From Thermoleophilia bacterium (lineage in GTDB: Bacteria; Actinomycetota; Thermoleophilia; Gaiellales; Gaiellaceae), in the NCBI GenBank assembly GCA_023382435.1, contig JAHDVS010000013.1, forward strand, positions 1-55,788: 55,788 nucleotides of DNA, read 5' to 3'. Below the pieces are notes generated by a model. The model searched no databases and was not told the DNA's origin. It was given only the letters and a program-made list of their open reading frames with translations. Shown piece by piece: positions 1 through 9,092 of the stretch (position 1 is the first letter of the stretch; each line of letters begins with the position of its first letter). The translations under genes and the position numbers were made by a program.

Positions 1-84
1 CTCTCTGCAACAAATCCCTTGAACACGGCCATCGCCGTGGAATCAATCATCTAGCTGGATTGACTACACACCTGCGCGACGGCT
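1..84. other. Upstream stretch without a recognisable gene
   Basis: This stretch is less GC-rich than the rest of the window. A short frame from base 1 to a TAG at 52-54 could be the last 17 codons of a truncated gene, but its codons do not show the G/C third-position bias of the neighbours, so it is not called. A 6-bp inverted repeat (TCAATC at 43-48, GATTGA at 58-63) is visible. Nothing else is recognised. Confidence 0.4.
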
Positions 85-109
85 GACAGTGCCGGCCGGG
101 ACCGGTCGC

Positions 110-226
110 GATGTAGGGGCCGGACCTGTCCGGCCCGCAACCGGTCCCGTTTCCCGGTGCTCGCATCGTCTCGGGCGGGACAGGTCCCGCCCCTACACCT
201 CGGGCGGGACAGGTTCCGTCCCTCCA
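110..226. repeat. Cluster of REP-like palindromes upstream of parA
   Basis: Three related palindromic units sit side by side: a forward copy beginning TGTAGGGGCCGGACC at 112, a reverse-oriented copy ending in CCCGCCCCTACA near 196, and a degenerate reverse copy at about 202-225. Each has the core GGAC(CT)GTCC. The head-to-head arrangement resembles bacterial REP/BIME clusters. Related copies lie at 27307, 35075, 38785, 40670 and 40749. The role is unknown; the cluster precedes the parA promoter region, where a candidate -10 (TACCCT) lies at 320-325. Confidence 0.75.
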
Positions 227-400
227 CCGCCCCGCGCTTCCAGTGCAACGTTGCGGGACGCCGCGTTGGCGATCTCGCGCAGGCCCGCGAGGCGAAGCGG
301 AGGGCGGGAAGGACTGTGCTACCCTGACGCGAAAGAGGCCGTCATGGTCTCCCTTCTCACGCGCGCCGTACGACGGGCGCCGTCCTCGCAAGGAGCAACG

Positions 401-1162
401 TTGGCAAAGGTGATCGCGTTCGCCAACCAGAAGGGTGGCGTGGCGAAGACCACCACGACCCTGAACCTCGCGGTCGCGTTCCACGAGCGTGGCCATCGCG
501 TGCTCGCCGTCGATCTCGATCCGCAGGGCAATCTGACCATGAGCCAGGGGATGAACCCGGACGAGCTCGAGCAGTCGATGTTCGACGTGCTCGTGCGGTC
601 GCTGCCGATCGAGGAGATCATCCACCGCGCGGAGATCGATGTGGCCGTCTCGTCGATCGATCTCGCCGGCGCGGAGCTTGCGCTGTCGAGCATGATCGGC
701 CGGGAGCGCGCGCTCCAGAAAGCCCTGCTGCCGGTGCGCACGGACTACGACTTCATCCTCATCGACACGCCACCGTCGCTCGGGCTGCTCACGATCAACG
801 CGCTCACCGCGTCCGACGAGGTGATCGTGCCGGTTCAGTGCGAGTACCTGTCGCTGCGGGGGCTCGTCCAGCTGCAGAACACGCTCGAGATGATCCGGGA
901 GAACCTCAACCCGAGCGTGGACATCCGCGGGATCCTCCCGACGATGTACGACAATCGCACGTTGCACGGCCGCGAGGCGATCGAGATGTTGAGGGAGAAC
1001 TACGGCGACCTCGTGTTTCGCACCCGGATCCGCAAGACGATCCGGTACGCCGAGGCGCCCGTCCAGGGCAGCTCCGTGCTGAAGTACGACCCGACGGGAC
1101 CGGCTGCGAAGGCCTATCGCGACCTGGCGAAGGAGGTGCTGAACGGTGCGACGCCGGGCTAG
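401..1162 (+). CDS. parA: ParA/Soj-family chromosome-partitioning ATPase
   Basis: A 253-residue P-loop ATPase of the ParA/MinD superfamily. Visible motifs are the deviant Walker A box KGGVAKTT (residues 11-18), Walker A' VDLDPQGN (about 40-47) and Walker [10 protein letters not shown] (about 118-126). Such proteins dimerise on ATP, bind DNA nonspecifically and position chromosome regions or division proteins. The TTG at 401 is chosen because AAGGAG (390-395) lies 5 nt upstream and the protein then starts [13 protein letters not shown] as in family members. An ATG at 344 with AGAGG (334-338) would add 19 residues. No parB is adjacent; instead the gene overlaps ftsZ by 17 bp, so the ATPase may serve division-site placement rather than, or as well as, origin segregation (inference). 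Confidence 0.93.
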   Translation: MAKVIAFANQKGGVAKTTTTLNLAVAFHERGHRVLAVDLDPQGNLTMSQGMNPDELEQSMFDVLVRSLPIEEIIHRAEIDVAVSSIDLAGAELALSSMIGRERALQKALLPVRTDYDFILIDTPPSLGLLTINALTASDEVIVPVQCEYLSLRGLVQLQNTLEMIRENLNPSVDIRGILPTMYDNRTLHGREAIEMLRENYGDLVFRTRIRKTIRYAEAPVQGSSVLKYDPTGPAAKAYRDLAKEVLNGATPG

Positions 1163-2489
1163 CATGCGGGAGGGGCCGCTCGCGGAGCTGTTCAAAGCCA
1201 CCGAGGCGGCGCAGCGCCAGCGCGACCGGGACGACGACGGGCCCGACGGAGACGTCGCGGGGGCGTCGCTCCAAGCCGTGCCGGCGCAGGCTCCCGCCGC
1301 GGGCCCCGAGGACGCGAGCGCAGAGCCCCCGGGCGGGGAGCCGACGAGCCTGCTCTCGTTCGTGCCCGGGCCTCCCGCGGAGCCTCTCCGCGAGCCGGAG
1401 CCGGCGCCCGCCGCGAGGCTCGCGGCAGCGCCGCCGGTCGCGGCGCGCGAAGCATCCCGCGTCTCCCGTGTCCCCCGGGCGGACTCGGCCGCGTACCTCG
1501 CCGTGATCCGTGTCGTCGGCGTCGGCGGCGGCGGGTTGAACGCCGTCAACCGCATGATCGAGGCCGGGATCTCCCAGGTCGAGTTCGTCGCGGTCAACAC
1601 CGATATCCAGCAGCTGCGCACCTCGGACGCTCCGGTCAAGCTCCACATCGGCCGTGAGTTGACGCAGGGCCTCGGCTCGGGCGCCGACCCCGACGTCGGC
1701 CGGCGCGCCGCCGAGGAGGCCTACGACCAGATCAAGCACGTCCTCCGCGGCTCGGACATGGTGTTCGTCACCGCGGGTGAAGGCGGCGGCACCGGCTCGG
1801 GCGCCGCGCCCGTGGTCGCACGGATCGCGCGGGAGGTCGGTGCGCTCACGGTCGGGATCGTGACGATGCCCTTCAGGTTCGAAGGCACCCGTCGCCGCGA
1901 GCAGGCGGATCACGGCGTCGAGCACCTGCGCTCGGTCTGCGACACGGTGATCGTGATCCCGAACGATCGGCTGCTCGAGGTGCTCGACCGGGCAACGTCC
2001 ATGCTGGAGGCGTTCCGGATCGCCGACGACGTCCTGCGCCAGGGCGTTCAGGGCATCTGCGATCTGATCACGATGCCGGGGCTGATCAACCTCGACTTCG
2101 CCGATGTCCGCACGATCATGAGCGACGCCGGCTCGGCGTTGATGGGGATCGGCTTCGCGACGGGCGAGAACCGCGCGCGCGAGGCAGCGGAGCGTGCGCT
2201 CCGTTCGCCGCTGATCGACACGGAGATCACCGGCGCGCGCGGCATCCTGCTCTCGATCGCCGGGGGCGAGGATCTCTCCCTGCTCGAGGTGACCGAGGCG
2301 GCCGAGGTGATCCGAGGCGCGGCCACGGACGACACGAACATCATCTTCGGCGCCACAGTCGACCCGAGGCTGAACGGCCAGGTGTGGGTGACCGTGGTCG
2401 CAACCGGGCTCGGTAGGGCAGCCAGGCCGCTGCGGCGCGCGGAGGCCACCGAGACTCTCGACGCCCCGAGCTTCCTGCGCGACCTGTAG
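1146..2489 (+). CDS. ftsZ: FtsZ cell-division GTPase with long N-terminal extension
   Basis: Tubulin-like GTPase that polymerises into the division ring. The GTPase domain starts near residue 118. The T4 signature loop is [12 protein letters not shown] (211-222; E where most FtsZ have M), the PND loop follows, and the T7 catalytic loop [11 protein letters not shown] (315-325) is canonical. The C-terminus (DAPSFLRDL) resembles the conserved FtsZ tail that binds membrane anchors, after an unusually short linker. The first ~117 residues are atypical: a charged helix (about 7-28) followed by a Pro/Ala-rich linker. The GTG at 1146 has AGGAGG at 1131-1136 inside parA, so the two genes are probably translationally coupled; an ATG at 1164 would remove six residues. 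The gene is not in a dcw cluster here, so it could be the only FtsZ or a second copy. Confidence 0.93.
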   Translation: MRRRASMREGPLAELFKATEAAQRQRDRDDDGPDGDVAGASLQAVPAQAPAAGPEDASAEPPGGEPTSLLSFVPGPPAEPLREPEPAPAARLAAAPPVAAREASRVSRVPRADSAAYLAVIRVVGVGGGGLNAVNRMIEAGISQVEFVAVNTDIQQLRTSDAPVKLHIGRELTQGLGSGADPDVGRRAAEEAYDQIKHVLRGSDMVFVTAGEGGGTGSGAAPVVARIAREVGALTVGIVTMPFRFEGTRRREQADHGVEHLRSVCDTVIVIPNDRLLEVLDRATSMLEAFRIADDVLRQGVQGICDLITMPGLINLDFADVRTIMSDAGSALMGIGFATGENRAREAAERALRSPLIDTEITGARGILLSIAGGEDLSLLEVTEAAEVIRGAATDDTNIIFGATVDPRLNGQVWVTVVATGLGRAARPLRRAEATETLDAPSFLRDL

Positions 2490-2515
2490 GGCCTGACGGC
2501 GCTAGGCTCCCGCGC

Positions 2516-4093
2516 GTGAAGGGCGCGGTCGCAGCCGGGCACCCGCTCACCGCGCGGGCAGGCGCGGATGCTCTCGCTGCCGGCGGCAACGCCGTCGATG
2601 CCTGCATCGCGGCGGCCGCGGTCGGCTGGGTCGTCGAGAGCCCCCTCACCGGGCCGGGAGCCGGCGGCTTCATGCTCGTTCACCGGGCCCGCGACGGGCG
2701 CGACTTCGTCCTCGACTTCTTCGTCGCGGTCCCTGGGCGCGGGCTCGCGGCAGACGTCGGCGGCGATCTCGACGTCATCGCTGTTCCGTTCGGGGCCGGC
2801 GACACGACGCAGACTTTCCTGATCGGCCCCGCATCGTGCGCCGTCCCCGGCGCGGTCGCGGGCCTGGATGCTGCCCACCGGCGCTTCGGCACGCTGCCCT
2901 GGGCGCGGCTGCTCGCGCCTGCGATCGAGCTGGCGCGCGACGGCGTCGAGCTGACCCGCGAGCAAGCGCTTCTCCACGCCGTGCTCGACGACGTGCTGCG
3001 TCGCGAGCCCGAGGGGCGGGAGGTGTACGGCGCTCGCCAGCCCCTGCGCGCCGGCGAACGCCTCGTCATGGGCGCGCTCGCATCCACGCTCGAGCGGATC
3101 GCCGCCGGCGGCGCGCACGCTCTCTACCATGGGGAGCTGGCCCGGGGGCTGGTCGCCGCAGTGGGCGCTCGCGGCGGGCGGATCACGGAGGAGGACCTCG
3201 CCGCCTACCGGGTCGTCGAGCGACGTCCGGTGCGCGTCCGCTATCGAGGCCACGAGGTGGTGTCGAACCCACCCCCGTCGGCGGGCGGAGTCCTGATCGC
3301 CTACGCGTTGCGGCTGCTCGACAGCGTGGGCGTCGGCGGGCCTGCCGGCAGCCCTGCTGCGCTCTCGATGCTCGCGGAGGTCGCGCGGGAGGCTGCCGCC
3401 GCTCGCGACGGGGGGTTTGCCGCGGCGCTGCACCGAGGCGGCCTCGCGCGGAGGCTGCTCTCCGACGAGCGGGTCGCGGACGCTGTCGCGCGCATGCTCG
3501 CCCGCGAGGGGCCGCCCGCGGCGAGCGAGCCGCGCGGCCTACCGTCGACCACGCACGTGAGCGTCCTCGACGGGCGCGGCAACGCCGCCTCGCTCTCCTC
3601 CTCGACCGGCTGCGGCTCCGGGGTCTTCGTGCCCGGGACGGGGATCCAGCTCAACAACATGCTGGGTGAGAACGACCTGAACCCGACCGGTGCGCCCTCC
3701 CGCCCGGGGCTTCACCTGACGAGCATGATGGCGCCGACTCTCGTGCTGCGCGGCGGGCGCCCCAGGCTCGTCGTCGGCAGCGCCGGCTCGGAGCGGCTGC
3801 GCGGCGCGATCGTGCAGACGATCGCCAACGTGGTCGAGCACGGCCTGCCCGTGGGAGCCGCGATCGAGCGCCCGAGGGTGCACCTCGACGGGTGCGACCT
3901 CCACTGCGAGGGCGGCATCGACGACTCCGCGGTCGAGGAGCTCGAGCGGCGGGGCTATCGCATCGTGCGCTGGCCCGGACCCGGGCGGAACCTCTATTTC
4001 GGCGGCGTCAGTGCCGTCGCGAGCTCGGGCGACGGCAGGCTCGAGGCTGCGGGCGACCCGCGTCGCGGCGGCCACGGCATCGTCGTCGGATGA
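2516..4093 (+). CDS. Gamma-glutamyltransferase family protein
   Basis: A 525-residue Ntn-hydrolase of the gamma-glutamyltranspeptidase family, which autocleaves and uses the new N-terminal threonine to transfer or hydrolyse gamma-glutamyl groups such as that of glutathione. The cleavage site is visible as PSTTHVSV, making T345 the predicted nucleophile; the downstream GxGIQLNNML segment is also typical. No signal peptide or membrane segment precedes the family core, which starts almost at residue 1, so the protein looks cytoplasmic, unlike classical exported GGT. The start GTG at 2516 is preceded by TAGGCT (2503-2508) with a 7-nt gap, suggesting a leaderless mRNA. It overlaps the following acetyltransferase by 4 bp. 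The exact substrate cannot be read from the sequence. Confidence 0.9.
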   Translation: MKGAVAAGHPLTARAGADALAAGGNAVDACIAAAAVGWVVESPLTGPGAGGFMLVHRARDGRDFVLDFFVAVPGRGLAADVGGDLDVIAVPFGAGDTTQTFLIGPASCAVPGAVAGLDAAHRRFGTLPWARLLAPAIELARDGVELTREQALLHAVLDDVLRREPEGREVYGARQPLRAGERLVMGALASTLERIAAGGAHALYHGELARGLVAAVGARGGRITEEDLAAYRVVERRPVRVRYRGHEVVSNPPPSAGGVLIAYALRLLDSVGVGGPAGSPAALSMLAEVAREAAAARDGGFAAALHRGGLARRLLSDERVADAVARMLAREGPPAASEPRGLPSTTHVSVLDGRGNAASLSSSTGCGSGVFVPGTGIQLNNMLGENDLNPTGAPSRPGLHLTSMMAPTLVLRGGRPRLVVGSAGSERLRGAIVQTIANVVEHGLPVGAAIERPRVHLDGCDLHCEGGIDDSAVEELERRGYRIVRWPGPGRNLYFGGVSAVASSGDGRLEAAGDPRRGGHGIVVG

Positions 4094-4614
4094 ACATCCG
4101 GATCAGGCACGCGCGTCCGCGCGACGCCCGGCGCCTCGTCGAGCTCGCGCGCGAGGTCGGCTCCGAGCCGGAGGGTTGGCTTGCCACCGACGCCCGCTGG
4201 CAGAGCAGCGGAGCGGAGCGTGCACATCTCCGCGCCGCCGTGCGCTCGCGCCACGTGGCCGTGCTCGTCGCGGAGGGAGAGCACGGGATCGTCGGGCGGC
4301 TGTCGATCGCGCGCCGGCCCCACGCTCCGAACTCCCATGTCGCCGAGATCGGCCTGATGGTCGCGCTGGCTGAGCGAGGCCAGGGCATCGGCACCGCGCT
4401 GCTCGCGGCCGCGGAGCACTGGGCGAGAGGAGCGGGCATCGTGAAGGTGGAGCTCCACGTTCTTCCGCACAACGCGGCCGCGATCGCCCTCTACGAGCGG
4501 GTCGGCTACGAGCGCGAGGGACTCCGGCGCAGGCACTTCCGCCGGGGCGACGTCTATTTCGACGCGATCCTGATGGCCAAGCAACTCGACGAACTTGCAC
4601 GAAAGAGCGTGTGA
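4090..4614 (+). CDS. GNAT-family N-acetyltransferase
   Basis: A 174-residue GNAT-fold protein that would transfer acetyl from acetyl-CoA to an amine. The acetyl-CoA pyrophosphate loop is seen as AERGQGIGTALL, followed by the typical ELHVLPHNAAAIALYERVGY helix-strand segment. The ATG at 4090 overlaps the stop of the gamma-glutamyltransferase gene (ATGA), so the two are probably co-translated. The substrate is unknown; resemblance to RimI/phosphinothricin-type members is only general. Confidence 0.88.
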   Translation: MNIRIRHARPRDARRLVELAREVGSEPEGWLATDARWQSSGAERAHLRAAVRSRHVAVLVAEGEHGIVGRLSIARRPHAPNSHVAEIGLMVALAERGQGIGTALLAAAEHWARGAGIVKVELHVLPHNAAAIALYERVGYEREGLRRRHFRRGDVYFDAILMAKQLDELARKSV

Positions 4615-4684
4615 TAGAGAGCTTTTGCTGACCGGGCGGCGCTTCGAGCTCGCGCGGGCCGGGCGCGCGCGGCATGCTTGCGGT

Positions 4685-5053
4685 ATGCCGGAGAGCCCCG
4701 CCATGCCCGGTCGCGGCACGATCACGCTCGAGGACGTCGACCTCGAGACCGACGAGGAGCTGTGGACCGGCGATCCGGGCAGCGACCACACCGGCTGGTA
4801 CTGCGTGCGCACCGACCGCTTTCCGTGTCCGGCCGCGGGCTGCACGTTCGTGGCCGAGTTCATGACCGCCGCGCACCTGATCCTGGTCTGGGAGGAGCGA
4901 GACGACCCGAACCTCTTGCGTCATGCGCAGCGGGCGAAGGAGGTCGGGCGCAACCCGCGGGTTGTCGCGTACGTGGCGTCGTACGGTCCGAGCGCCTCCT
5001 ACTACCAGTGGGAGGCAGCCGGGCGCCCGGTGCACGGCGTCAAGCGGGGCTAG
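4685..5053 (+). CDS. Hypothetical protein with Cys/His cluster
   Basis: A 122-residue protein not recognised as a characterised family. Acidic N-terminus, then CVRTDRFPCPAAGCTF and a nearby histidine (TAAHL), spacing that could hold a metal ion like a single zinc-finger-type site (inference). The C-terminal half is rich in aromatic residues. The ATG at 4685 is selected because coding bias begins there; a weak CATGCT at 4673-4678 lies 6 nt upstream. Its stop overlaps the stop of the convergent Lon-domain gene by 3-4 bp. Confidence 0.65.
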   Translation: MPESPAMPGRGTITLEDVDLETDEELWTGDPGSDHTGWYCVRTDRFPCPAAGCTFVAEFMTAAHLILVWEERDDPNLLRHAQRAKEVGRNPRVVAYVASYGPSASYYQWEAAGRPVHGVKRG

Positions 5054-5664
5054 CCGGGCGGCTCGACGCGGCCGTTCGCCTGCGCGCGCTCCTGGGCCAG
5101 GCGCTCGAACCGGACCGCCGTGCGGGCGCCGGCGAGGAGCTCCGTCAGGGCGGAGACCCGCTCTCGCTCCGAGAGCAGCTCGAGCAGGCCCTGCCTCGCG
5201 CTCGTGCCGAGCCCGACGCGCGCTGCGATCCAGTAGGCGAGGCCCTCCGGCCCGGGGTCGGGCGGCTCGAGCTCGGTGTCCGCCGCCTCGGCAAGGCGCG
5301 CGTAGGCGGCCAGGCAGCGCGCGACGTCCTCGTCGTCCGGTCCGCCGGCAGCGTCCGCCACGGGCTCGATCCGGGCGGTCATGAACGACCGTCCGACCGT
5401 CTCCTCCACGACGCGGAAGCGCTCGTGGCCCTCGACGAGGACGTCGAGTCGCCCGTCGTCGTAGCGCGCGAGCACCTCTGCGACGCTGGCGGTCGTGCCG
5501 ACGTCTCGCGTTCCCTCGTCGTCCGAGAGCAGGAGGCCGAGCTCGACGCCCTCGTCCAGGCACTCCCCGATCAGCTCGCGGTAGCGCGGCTCGAAGATGT
5601 GCAGGGGCAGTCGCTCGCCGGGCAGCAGCACGACCTCGAGCGGGAAGAGACCGATCTCCCTCAT
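5050..5664 (-). CDS. Lon N-terminal (LON substrate-binding) domain protein
   Basis: A 204-residue stand-alone LON-domain protein. The N-terminus IGLFPLEVVLLPGERLPLHI and the following FEPRYRELI are the family signature of the substrate-binding domain at the front of Lon proteases; no AAA+ or protease domain follows. Stand-alone members are widespread and of unclear function, possibly binding unfolded protein. The ATG at 5664 is chosen because TAACCT (5671-5676, minus strand) ends 6 nt upstream, giving a leaderless start; a GTG at 5670 would add two residues. It is divergent from hisC with overlapping promoters. Confidence 0.88.
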   Translation of the reverse strand: MREIGLFPLEVVLLPGERLPLHIFEPRYRELIGECLDEGVELGLLLSDDEGTRDVGTTASVAEVLARYDDGRLDVLVEGHERFRVVEETVGRSFMTARIEPVADAAGGPDDEDVARCLAAYARLAEAADTELEPPDPGPEGLAYWIAARVGLGTSARQGLLELLSERERVSALTELLAGARTAVRFERLAQERAQANGRVEPPG

Positions 5665-5670
5665 CGCCAC

Positions 5671-5680
5671 AGGTTATGGT
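5671..5680. promoter_or_regulatory. Face-to-face -10 elements of LON gene and hisC
   Basis: On the minus strand TAACCT (5671-5676) lies 6 nt before the LON-domain ATG; on the plus strand TATGGT (5675-5680) lies 7 nt before the hisC ATG at 5688. The two hexamers overlap by 2 bp in opposite orientation, so the two RNA polymerases could not occupy them together (inference). Both starts fit leaderless transcripts. Confidence 0.6.
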
Positions 5681-5687
5681 CCATGAG

Positions 5688-6818
5688 ATGGACGGCGTCA
5701 CGCTTGCCCGGATTGCGGATTCGTTCTTTCGCCCGACGATCGGCGGGCTCGTGCCCTACGAGCCCGGCAAGCCGGTCGAGGAGGTGCAGCGCGAGCTCGG
5801 CCTCGATCGCGTCGTCAAGCTCGCCTCGAACGAGGGGCCCGCCGGTCCGTTCCCGGCAGCGCTGGAGGCGCTCGCGCGGGGCGCCGCCGAGCTGAACCGC
5901 TACCCCGACGGAGGCATGTATCGCCTGCGGACGGCGCTCGCGGAGCGCCACGCGGTCGATTTCGGCAACGTCGTGCCCGCCGCCGGCGCCGATGCGGTCG
6001 TGATGTACCTGTCACTGGCCTGCCTCGACCCTGGTGACGAGGTGGTGTGCTGCCGCCCGACATTCCCGAGCTACGTGATCGACGCGGTCAAGCTCGGGGC
6101 CGTGGCGCGGCAAGTGCCGGCTCGCGACGACCGGCACGATCTCGACGCCATGCTCGCCGCCGTCGGCCCCCGCACGAAGGTCGTCTACGTCTGCAATCCC
6201 AACAACCCGACGGGCACGATGGTGACCCGCGGGGAGCTCGACGGGTACTTCGAGCGCGTCCCCGAGCAGGTGCTCACGGTGCTCGACGAGGCCTATTTCG
6301 AGTACGTCGACGACCCGGGCTATCCCGACGGGATCGAGGAGTACCTCAAGGCCGGCAGGCGCGTGCTCGTCCTGCGCACGTTCTCGAAGATCTACGGGCT
6401 CGCCGGGTTGAGGATCGGCTACGGCGTCGGTCCGACCGAGCTCGTGGCCGCGATCCGCAAGGTCCAGAACGCCTTCGACGTGACGCAGCCGGCCCAGGAC
6501 GCGGCGCTCGCGAGCCTCGGCGACGAGGCCGAGCTTCGCCGCCGCCGGGCGGCGAACGGCGCGGCCATGACCCGGCTCGAGAGCGGCCTGCGGGAGCTCG
6601 GCCTGCGCGTGCCGGAGCGCTCCGTCGGCAACTTCGTCTACGCGGACACGGGCCTTCCGGACGCGCGCCCGCTGTTCGAGGCGCTGCTCGCCGCGGGCGT
6701 GATCGTGCGCCCGCTCGGCGGTTTCGGGGCCCCCGGAGCGATCCGTGTCAGCGTGGGGACGGACGAAGAGAACGGGATCTTTCTGGAGGCGTTGCGGCGC
6801 CTTCGCGACGCAGCCTGA
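5688..6818 (+). CDS. hisC: Histidinol-phosphate aminotransferase
   Basis: A 376-residue fold-type I PLP aminotransferase that would convert imidazole-acetol phosphate and glutamate to histidinol phosphate in histidine synthesis. Visible: ASNEGPAGP near residues 46-54, CNPNNPTG (169-176), the PLP-contacting DEAYFEY (200-206), and the Schiff-base lysine K234 in TFSKIYGLAGLRIGY. Length is normal. The ATG at 5688 is preferred over the one at 5676 because the latter lies inside the -10 hexamer. No other his genes are adjacent, so relaxed specificity for other aromatic substrates is possible. Confidence 0.88.
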   Translation: MDGVTLARIADSFFRPTIGGLVPYEPGKPVEEVQRELGLDRVVKLASNEGPAGPFPAALEALARGAAELNRYPDGGMYRLRTALAERHAVDFGNVVPAAGADAVVMYLSLACLDPGDEVVCCRPTFPSYVIDAVKLGAVARQVPARDDRHDLDAMLAAVGPRTKVVYVCNPNNPTGTMVTRGELDGYFERVPEQVLTVLDEAYFEYVDDPGYPDGIEEYLKAGRRVLVLRTFSKIYGLAGLRIGYGVGPTELVAAIRKVQNAFDVTQPAQDAALASLGDEAELRRRRAANGAAMTRLESGLRELGLRVPERSVGNFVYADTGLPDARPLFEALLAAGVIVRPLGGFGAPGAIRVSVGTDEENGIFLEALRRLRDAA

Positions 6819-6850
6819 CGCGTCGGCGAAGGCTGGTACCGTTCGCGCCC

Positions 6851-8101
6851 GTGCCGGCGAGCGTCAGCGGGGATCGGGTCGGGCTTCTGCGGCGGGCCTC
6901 CGACCTCCGGTCGCTCTACCTCGCGACGCTCGCGTCGTCGATCGGCACCTGGCTCGCGTTCGTCGCTCTCGTCGTCGACGTGTACGACCGTACCGCCAGC
7001 GCCGGCTGGGTCAGCGCGCTCCTGCTCGCGGAGTTCCTGCCGCTCGTCCTGATCGGGCTCGTCGTGGCGCCGCTGCTCGATCGGCTGCCCCGCCGCCGGG
7101 TGCTGATCGGCGCGGACATCGTCCGGGCAGTCGTGTTCTGCGCCCTTCCGTTTGCAACGACTGCTTTGCAAGTCGTCCTTTTTGCGCTAGCGGCGGGTGT
7201 CGCCACGAGCCTGTTTCGCCCGGCCGTCTATGCGGGACTTCCGAACCTCGTCGACGACGACGACCTGCCGCGCGCGAACGGCCTGCTCCAGTCGGCGGAG
7301 AACGTCACGCTCGCGGTCGGGCCGGTGCTGGGAGGCCTGCTCGTCAGCTGGGCCGGCCCGGGCCCCGCGTACTGGTTCAACGCGGCGTCGTTCCTCCTCT
7401 CGGCTGTGCTGATCCTGCGAATCCGGCGCACGCTCGAGGTGGGTGCCGGCGAGAGCCCGGGCCACTGGCGCGAGGTCGTCGACGGTCTGGCGCTCCTGCG
7501 CTCGTCCCCGTCCGTGCGCGCCGTGGTGGTGGTCTGGAGCATCGTCATGATCGCGTCCGCCGCGGTCAGCGTGGCCGAGATCGTGCTCGCGAAGGAGGTC
7601 TTCGGCGCCGGCGACACCGGCTACGGGTTGATGGTCTCCGCGATGGGCGTGGGGCTCGTCCTGGGCGGCCTGTGGGCCTCCGGGCGGGTGCGCCGACACG
7701 GTGTGCGGGCGGCGTACGTGGTTGCGGTTGCCGTGATGGCGGCAGGAATCGGCGCGGCCGCGGCGGCACCGTCCGTGTGGGTCGCCGCCGCGATGCTCGT
7801 GCTCGCGGGTGCCGGAAACGGGGCGGCGCTCGTGTGCAACGCCGTGCTGATCCAGCGTGGCGTCGCCGACCGCTTGCGCGGCCGCGCGTTCACGTTGGCG
7901 ATGAGTGTCAGCTACGGGGCGCTCGGGCTGGGCATGGTGGCCGCGGGACCGCTGACCGGGGCGGTGGGGCCGCGCGCGCTCTGGGGTGCCGCCGCCGGCC
8001 TACTTCTCGTCGCCGCCGCGACGGCGCTCCGCCTGACGCGCGAGCTGGGCCCGGTCACGCGCGTCGCCGCGGAGCAGGCCGTCGAGCTCCGGGGGGCCTG
8101 A
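6851..8101 (+). CDS. MFS transporter
   Basis: A 416-residue polytopic membrane protein of the major facilitator superfamily with about 12 predicted helices. The loop after helix 2, LLDRLPRRRVLIGADIVRA, is the MFS A-motif region; the overall pattern resembles the MFS_3/enterobactin-exporter-like group of drug or siderophore exporters. The GTG at 6851 follows TACCGT (6837-6842) by 8 nt, suggesting a leaderless start. It ends 1 nt before meaB. The substrate is unknown. Confidence 0.87.
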   Translation: MPASVSGDRVGLLRRASDLRSLYLATLASSIGTWLAFVALVVDVYDRTASAGWVSALLLAEFLPLVLIGLVVAPLLDRLPRRRVLIGADIVRAVVFCALPFATTALQVVLFALAAGVATSLFRPAVYAGLPNLVDDDDLPRANGLLQSAENVTLAVGPVLGGLLVSWAGPGPAYWFNAASFLLSAVLILRIRRTLEVGAGESPGHWREVVDGLALLRSSPSVRAVVVVWSIVMIASAAVSVAEIVLAKEVFGAGDTGYGLMVSAMGVGLVLGGLWASGRVRRHGVRAAYVVAVAVMAAGIGAAAAAPSVWVAAAMLVLAGAGNGAALVCNAVLIQRGVADRLRGRAFTLAMSVSYGALGLGMVAAGPLTGAVGPRALWGAAAGLLLVAAATALRLTRELGPVTRVAAEQAVELRGA

Positions 8102-8102
8102 C

Positions 8103-9092
8103 GTGGCCCGGGAATTCACGCTGGCGGAGCTGATCGAGGGTGTCGGCGCGGGCGACCGGCGGGCGATCGCCCGCGCGATCACGCTCGTCGAGAGCCGGGA
8201 CCCGGCCGCGTACGAGCTCGTGCGCAGCCTCTATCCGCGGACCGGCGGCGCCTACTCGATCGGGATCACGGGGCCGCCCGGGGTCGGGAAGTCGACGCTC
8301 GTCGGTGCGCTGATCGGGCGCCTGCGCCGGGACGGGACGACGATCGGGGTGCTTTCGGTCGACCCCTCGAGCCCGTTCACCCACGGCGCCGTCCTCGGCG
8401 ACCGGATCCGGCTCGTCGACCACTTCCTCGACCCCGGAGTCTTCATCCGATCGATGGCGAGTCGCGGCCACCTCGGCGGCGTCGCGGAGGCGACCCTCCA
8501 GGCCGCTCTCGTGCTCGACGCATCCGGCAAGGAGCTCCTGCTCCTCGAGACCGTGGGGATCGGCCAGAGCGAGATCGAGATCGCCCAGGTGGCCGACACG
8601 GTCGTGCTCGTGCTGATGCCCGGCTCGGGCGACTCCGTGCAGGCGCTCAAGGCCGGCGTGATGGAGATCCCGGACGTGATCGCGATCAACAAGCGTGACC
8701 ACCCGCAGGCGAAGACGATGCTGAACGAGGTGCGTGCGGTGCTGGCGCTCGGCGCCCGGCGCGACTGGGAGCCGCCGATCGTCCTCACCGAGGCCGCCCG
8801 CGGCGAGGGGATCGACGAGCTCTGGAAAGCGATTCAGGGCCACCGCAGCCACCTCTCGGAGGGCGGCCGTCTCGAGGCGCGGCGCCGTCGGAGCGTCGCG
8901 GCAGAGGTGTTCGCGCTCGCGAGCGCGAGGGCGAAGCTGCATCTCGAGCGGGCGGTCGCCGGCGACCCGGAGCTCCGGCGGCTGCTCGACCTGGTCGAGC
9001 GGCGCGAGCTCGACCCTCTGACCGCCGTGCGCGAGATCCTCGAGCGCGTGTTCAGGATCGAGGGCGGGAGCGATGCGGCCGACCCTCGCTGA
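8103..9092 (+). CDS. meaB: Methylmalonyl-CoA mutase-associated GTPase MeaB
   Basis: A 329-residue G3E-family GTPase that protects and reloads adenosylcobalamin in methylmalonyl-CoA mutase or a related acyl-CoA mutase. Walker A is GPPGVGKST (57-65), the switch region has VDPSSPF followed by GDRIRL, then LLETVGIGQSE, and the guanine-recognition motif is NKRD. The mutase is not in the window, but a PduO-type cobalamin adenosyltransferase lies at 43.9 kb. The gene overlaps the next one by 20 bp. Older annotations call this family ArgK. Confidence 0.93.
   Translation: MAREFTLAELIEGVGAGDRRAIARAITLVESRDPAAYELVRSLYPRTGGAYSIGITGPPGVGKSTLVGALIGRLRRDGTTIGVLSVDPSSPFTHGAVLGDRIRLVDHFLDPGVFIRSMASRGHLGGVAEATLQAALVLDASGKELLLLETVGIGQSEIEIAQVADTVVLVLMPGSGDSVQALKAGVMEIPDVIAINKRDHPQAKTMLNEVRAVLALGARRDWEPPIVLTEAARGEGIDELWKAIQGHRSHLSEGGRLEARRRRSVAAEVFALASARAKLHLERAVAGDPELRRLLDLVERRELDPLTAVREILERVFRIEGGSDAADPR

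Noticed and set aside
1-54. Possible C-terminal fragment of a gene running into the window
   Set aside because: Only 17 codons to a TAG, without the third-position G/C bias of real genes here; no family could be recognised.
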